Source: Poronia punctata (Eukaryota; Ascomycota; Sordariomycetes; Xylariales; Xylariaceae). From it: a stretch of DNA of 64,000 bases. The stretch is from NCBI GenBank assembly GCA_022579005.1, contig MU401472.1, positions 212,655 to 276,654 on the forward strand. The letters are read 5' to 3'. The notes under the pieces are model-generated. The model saw only the letters and a list, made by a program, of their open reading frames with translations. It ran no database searches and had not been told where the DNA came from. This document shows, piece after piece, positions 61,283-64,000 of this stretch (position 1 is its first letter; every line of letters begins with the position of its first letter). Made by a program: the position numbers and the translations under genes.

Positions 61283-62763
61283 TCCAGTCTCCCTTTTGCC
61301 ATGTCCACTCTGAATTTCGAATTTTACTATACGTTACCCACAAAGCACAATCGGCGTTTATTCTACACATCAAGCAGGCGGTTGACTTGAGCGAAATTGT
61401 GCTCTTCATACATGGATCGGCGTTTATTGGGACGGCGCGAAACAGTTGTCTTTGAAACTTCTTTTTTTTTACCCTTTGTTCCATCCACATGGCATCGCTT
61501 GATGTTGTGTCGGTTGGATTATGATATGACAGGACGGATTGGAATGAGATGGTTGAATTGATTGGACTTTTGGTGGGGTGGATCATTATACATGGGCGGC
61601 AATTGATTGATACCTGATGACCCGGATGGCATATGAAAGTTTTGGAGAGCCGGTGTCGGTGTCGGGGTTCAAGCGAGGTAGCAGCAATACGCGCCCAAAC
61701 TGGGCGCTTGCGAAGAAGAAAGTCTTAAAAGACGTCAATTAAGGCCAAATCGATGCAACCACAAAACGAGTGTACTCTCAATCTAGGCCAAACCTAGACC
61801 TAGATATCTTACCTACATGTCACTGCAATGCGATGTACGCTACCGGTAACACTACCTGTTTTTCTAAGTGTGATGTTTCAGCAGTATGTCTCAGCGGCTA
61901 CAACGGCTGTACAACTTGGACAATAATCTCGTGAGCGAAAAGACTCTGCATTTGTTAAAACAAGTCTCATACAAACTCCACGTTTTTCCCTCTGGTTGCA
62001 GTCGGATTTATTTGCCAAGACTATTTGATTCAGTTTTGCCAGACTTTAAGTGTTTCCATGTGAAGTGACGTACGTACTATTTCTTGTTTCAAGGCGTTTC
62101 CGGTAGGAGGTTTTATAAGCTTAAGCTTATATTAACAGGAGAAGAAGGGTGGATTCATATTAAAACAAACAACCCCCCCATTTGCCTGCCACAACCCCTA
62201 ATAAACGTGCTACCTTTTTTCATGATACCGTGTTACAATATCCGGCGCCGCTCGGTAGGAGCGATGGTGGTAGGTATTTTCCCACTACTTGACTAAGTAG
62301 AGAGAAAAGGTTAAAGTTGCACTTTCTCATCTCGTTTTCCGACATGTTTTATCTGCCCTTATTCCTTACTCTACTTTACAAGGATAGGGGTTTTTAAAGA
62401 TCCCTGGGGGTTTTTTTAATGTTGATATCTTCTTTACTAACCTAACCTTTCTACCGTTTTATTCTTTTCCTTAGCTCGCGACTTGCTCAAAATTGGTAAC
62501 TAATAAATAAATAAATAGAAAGAGGTTAATACTATATACGATAAGAATAGTTTAATACTTGTAAACATACTTACACGTAACCTCGGTCTTTATAAAGCAA
62601 CATATTTACTAAAACCCAAGGTAGGTAAGGTACCTAGTTAGTTTATACAAGTCGTCGGGCCTTGCATATTGATTAAGGTAGGGGTGGGTAAATTATCGAT
62701 TGTAAGAAAAAAAGACTTTTTTTTTTCCCCGGGCATTTTCATAAATCGGGGGGGCATATCTGT

Positions 62764-62821
62764 CTAGACGGACATGGAGTTGAGCACTCTGCCTAGACGG
62801 ACATGGAGTTGAGCACTCTGC
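62764..62821. repeat. Perfect 29-bp tandem duplication
   Basis: The unit starting CTAGACGGACATGGAGTTGA occurs twice without a mismatch, at 62764-62792 and 62793-62821. Confidence 0.93.
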
Positions 62822-63047
62822 CTATTTTATTTCTCTTTTCTGTCTAGGTACTTATATTGCCTACTTAGTAATAAAGCCCGACGTACAGATTTTTACCGTG
62901 CTTTAATTGTAAAAGCTGACCAATGTGTTTATTATGGTTTTGCTTGACTACCTACGAGTACCTGGTATGTAATGTATGTATGTATATATGTATGTACTTT
63001 ACTCTCTGCGTATACATGCATTACATAAGAGTAAGTAATAGGTATGT

Positions 63048-63050
<3 letters not shown>

Positions 63051-63088
<38 letters not shown>
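63051..63088. repeat. (AC)19 microsatellite
   Basis: Perfect AC run. Confidence 0.95.
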
Positions 63089-63090
<2 letters not shown>

Positions 63091-63874
63091 AGACTTTTTT
63101 TCTCTCTAGAGTCTGGCTCTGGACAGAACTTTTGTTATACGTGGTTGGGGAGGAGAGGAGGGAAGGGGAGCGGGGATGTGTGGGGTTCTTCTGTTTTTTT
63201 GCCTACTTTACTTAACTTGTAATGTATGCAGATGCAGGTAGGACATGTGATGAAAAAGTAAAAGTAAAGTAGGCTATTAACTTTGACAGACAATGTAAAT
63301 TGATGCATGGTAGAGTCTCTTTTTTCCCCCCTTCCTCCGTCCGGCCAGATTAATAGTAGGTAGGAAGGGGGAGGCTGGATACTTACATACTACAGACCAA
63401 CCAAAGAAAAAGAAGAAGAAAGAATGGCCTCTTTTCCCCCCCAAGGAACAGGAAAAACGCAATGTCTATTGATCAGATAACATATAGAATCCTTCTTTAA
63501 CACGGCTTTTTTTTTTTTTTACGTGTATTGATACCTACGTAGAGGTACGTTATGCATGTTGGTTATCTGTTCCTTTCTATGATCTTCTCTCTTTTTCTGT
63601 TGCGTGGGTATAGATCAGGTAGATGTGGTGATGGTTTGTTTTGTTTGGTTGTTTGTCTATCCTGTTCTGTTGCTCCCCCCCAAGTTTAGTCTAGTCTATT
63701 ACTTACTGTACCTACTCTACTCTACTTGTAAAGAAAAAGGAGGTGCAGCGTCCGTCTGCCTATGTATTCAAGCACTTCCCAGTCTTATTCTCGTATTACT
63801 ATTTATCCGGGTTGAAACTTGACGATGTGCAGGCAGGTAAAAGCTTGGGGGGTGGTGGTGGTCGGAATAAGTGT

Positions 63875-63948
<74 letters not shown>

Positions 63949-64000
63949 CGGGGGGGGGGGGGGGGGGCGGGGGGGGGGGGGGTGGGGTGGGGGGGGGGGT
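63875..64000. repeat. Terminal poly-G tract
   Basis: About 125 bases almost purely G, with a few interspersed C and T, up to the window end. Probably a sequencing or assembly artefact at a contig edge. Confidence 0.9.

Larger units (their letters stand above)
61283..64000. other. Intergenic region to window end
   Basis: No credible gene. It contains a 29-bp tandem duplication, an AC microsatellite, several homopolymers and a terminal poly-G tract. Confidence 0.6.

Noticed and set aside
60511..61308. Minus-strand ORFs opposite the disordered protein
   Set aside because: The plus-strand frame is longer, has an ACCATG start and a more protein-like charge pattern; the minus frames are probably shadows, though with less certainty than elsewhere.

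Overview
The window is nuclear DNA of a filamentous ascomycete (Pezizomycotina, most like a Sordariomycete). Genes carry short introns (47-175 bp, one of 324 bp) with GT-AG ends and CTAAC/CTAAT branch sites. The gene set is typical of such fungi: a chromodomain-bearing HDA2/3 subunit, a DSC E3 ligase, NADP-glutamate dehydrogenase and a large GMC oxidoreductase fused to a hydrolase. Intergenic DNA is long and rich in microsatellites, homopolymers and short TACCTACC / TACGAGTA strings. There is one 10-N gap (22378-22387), and the window ends in a poly-G run.

Layout. 1-9.3 kb: an epoxide-hydrolase-like pseudoenzyme (+), a fatty-acid elongase (-) and cytochrome c oxidase subunit COX6 (+). 9.3-14 kb: a 1442-residue chromodomain HDA-complex subunit (-), whose start codon appears to be split by an intron. 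15.3-19.8 kb: a GMC oxidoreductase/alpha-beta-hydrolase fusion of about 1374 residues (-). 19.8-25 kb: a low-complexity gene desert with the gap. 25-36.8 kb: NADP-glutamate dehydrogenase, DNA polymerase delta catalytic subunit, CAAX protease STE24 and a 73-residue micro-gene, all on the minus strand. 37.6-39.3 kb: ribosomal protein eL38 (+) and a two-domain ABM-like protein (-). 42.3-53.2 kb: mevalonate kinase (+), a nucleoside deoxyribosyltransferase-like protein (-), the farnesyl/geranylgeranyltransferase alpha subunit (+), an ER protein disulfide isomerase (+), a 79-residue HSBP1-like micro-gene (-) and the DSC/Tul1 RING ligase (+). 53.2-60.1 kb: a second desert. 60.1-61.3 kb: a disordered orphan protein. 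The rest is non-coding.

Functional threads. Mevalonate kinase, the prenyltransferase alpha subunit and STE24 act in one line: isoprenoid supply, CAAX prenylation, CAAX proteolysis. All three lie within 13 kb, with the sterol-linked DSC ligase 3.4 kb further on. The other genes are mostly housekeeping (respiration, replication, translation, nitrogen assimilation, ER folding). No transposase, CRISPR array, rRNA or convincing tRNA was seen, and no clear secondary-metabolite cluster. I did not find a self-evident new multi-gene system. The best leads are the over-represented TACGAGTA octamer in intergenic DNA, the GMC-hydrolase fusion with Cys at the nucleophile elbow, the triad-less epoxide-hydrolase homologue, the unexplained N-terminal extension of the prenyltransferase alpha subunit, and two multi-exon micro-genes that ORF scanning misses. 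All exon models were built by hand from splice signals and reading-frame continuity.
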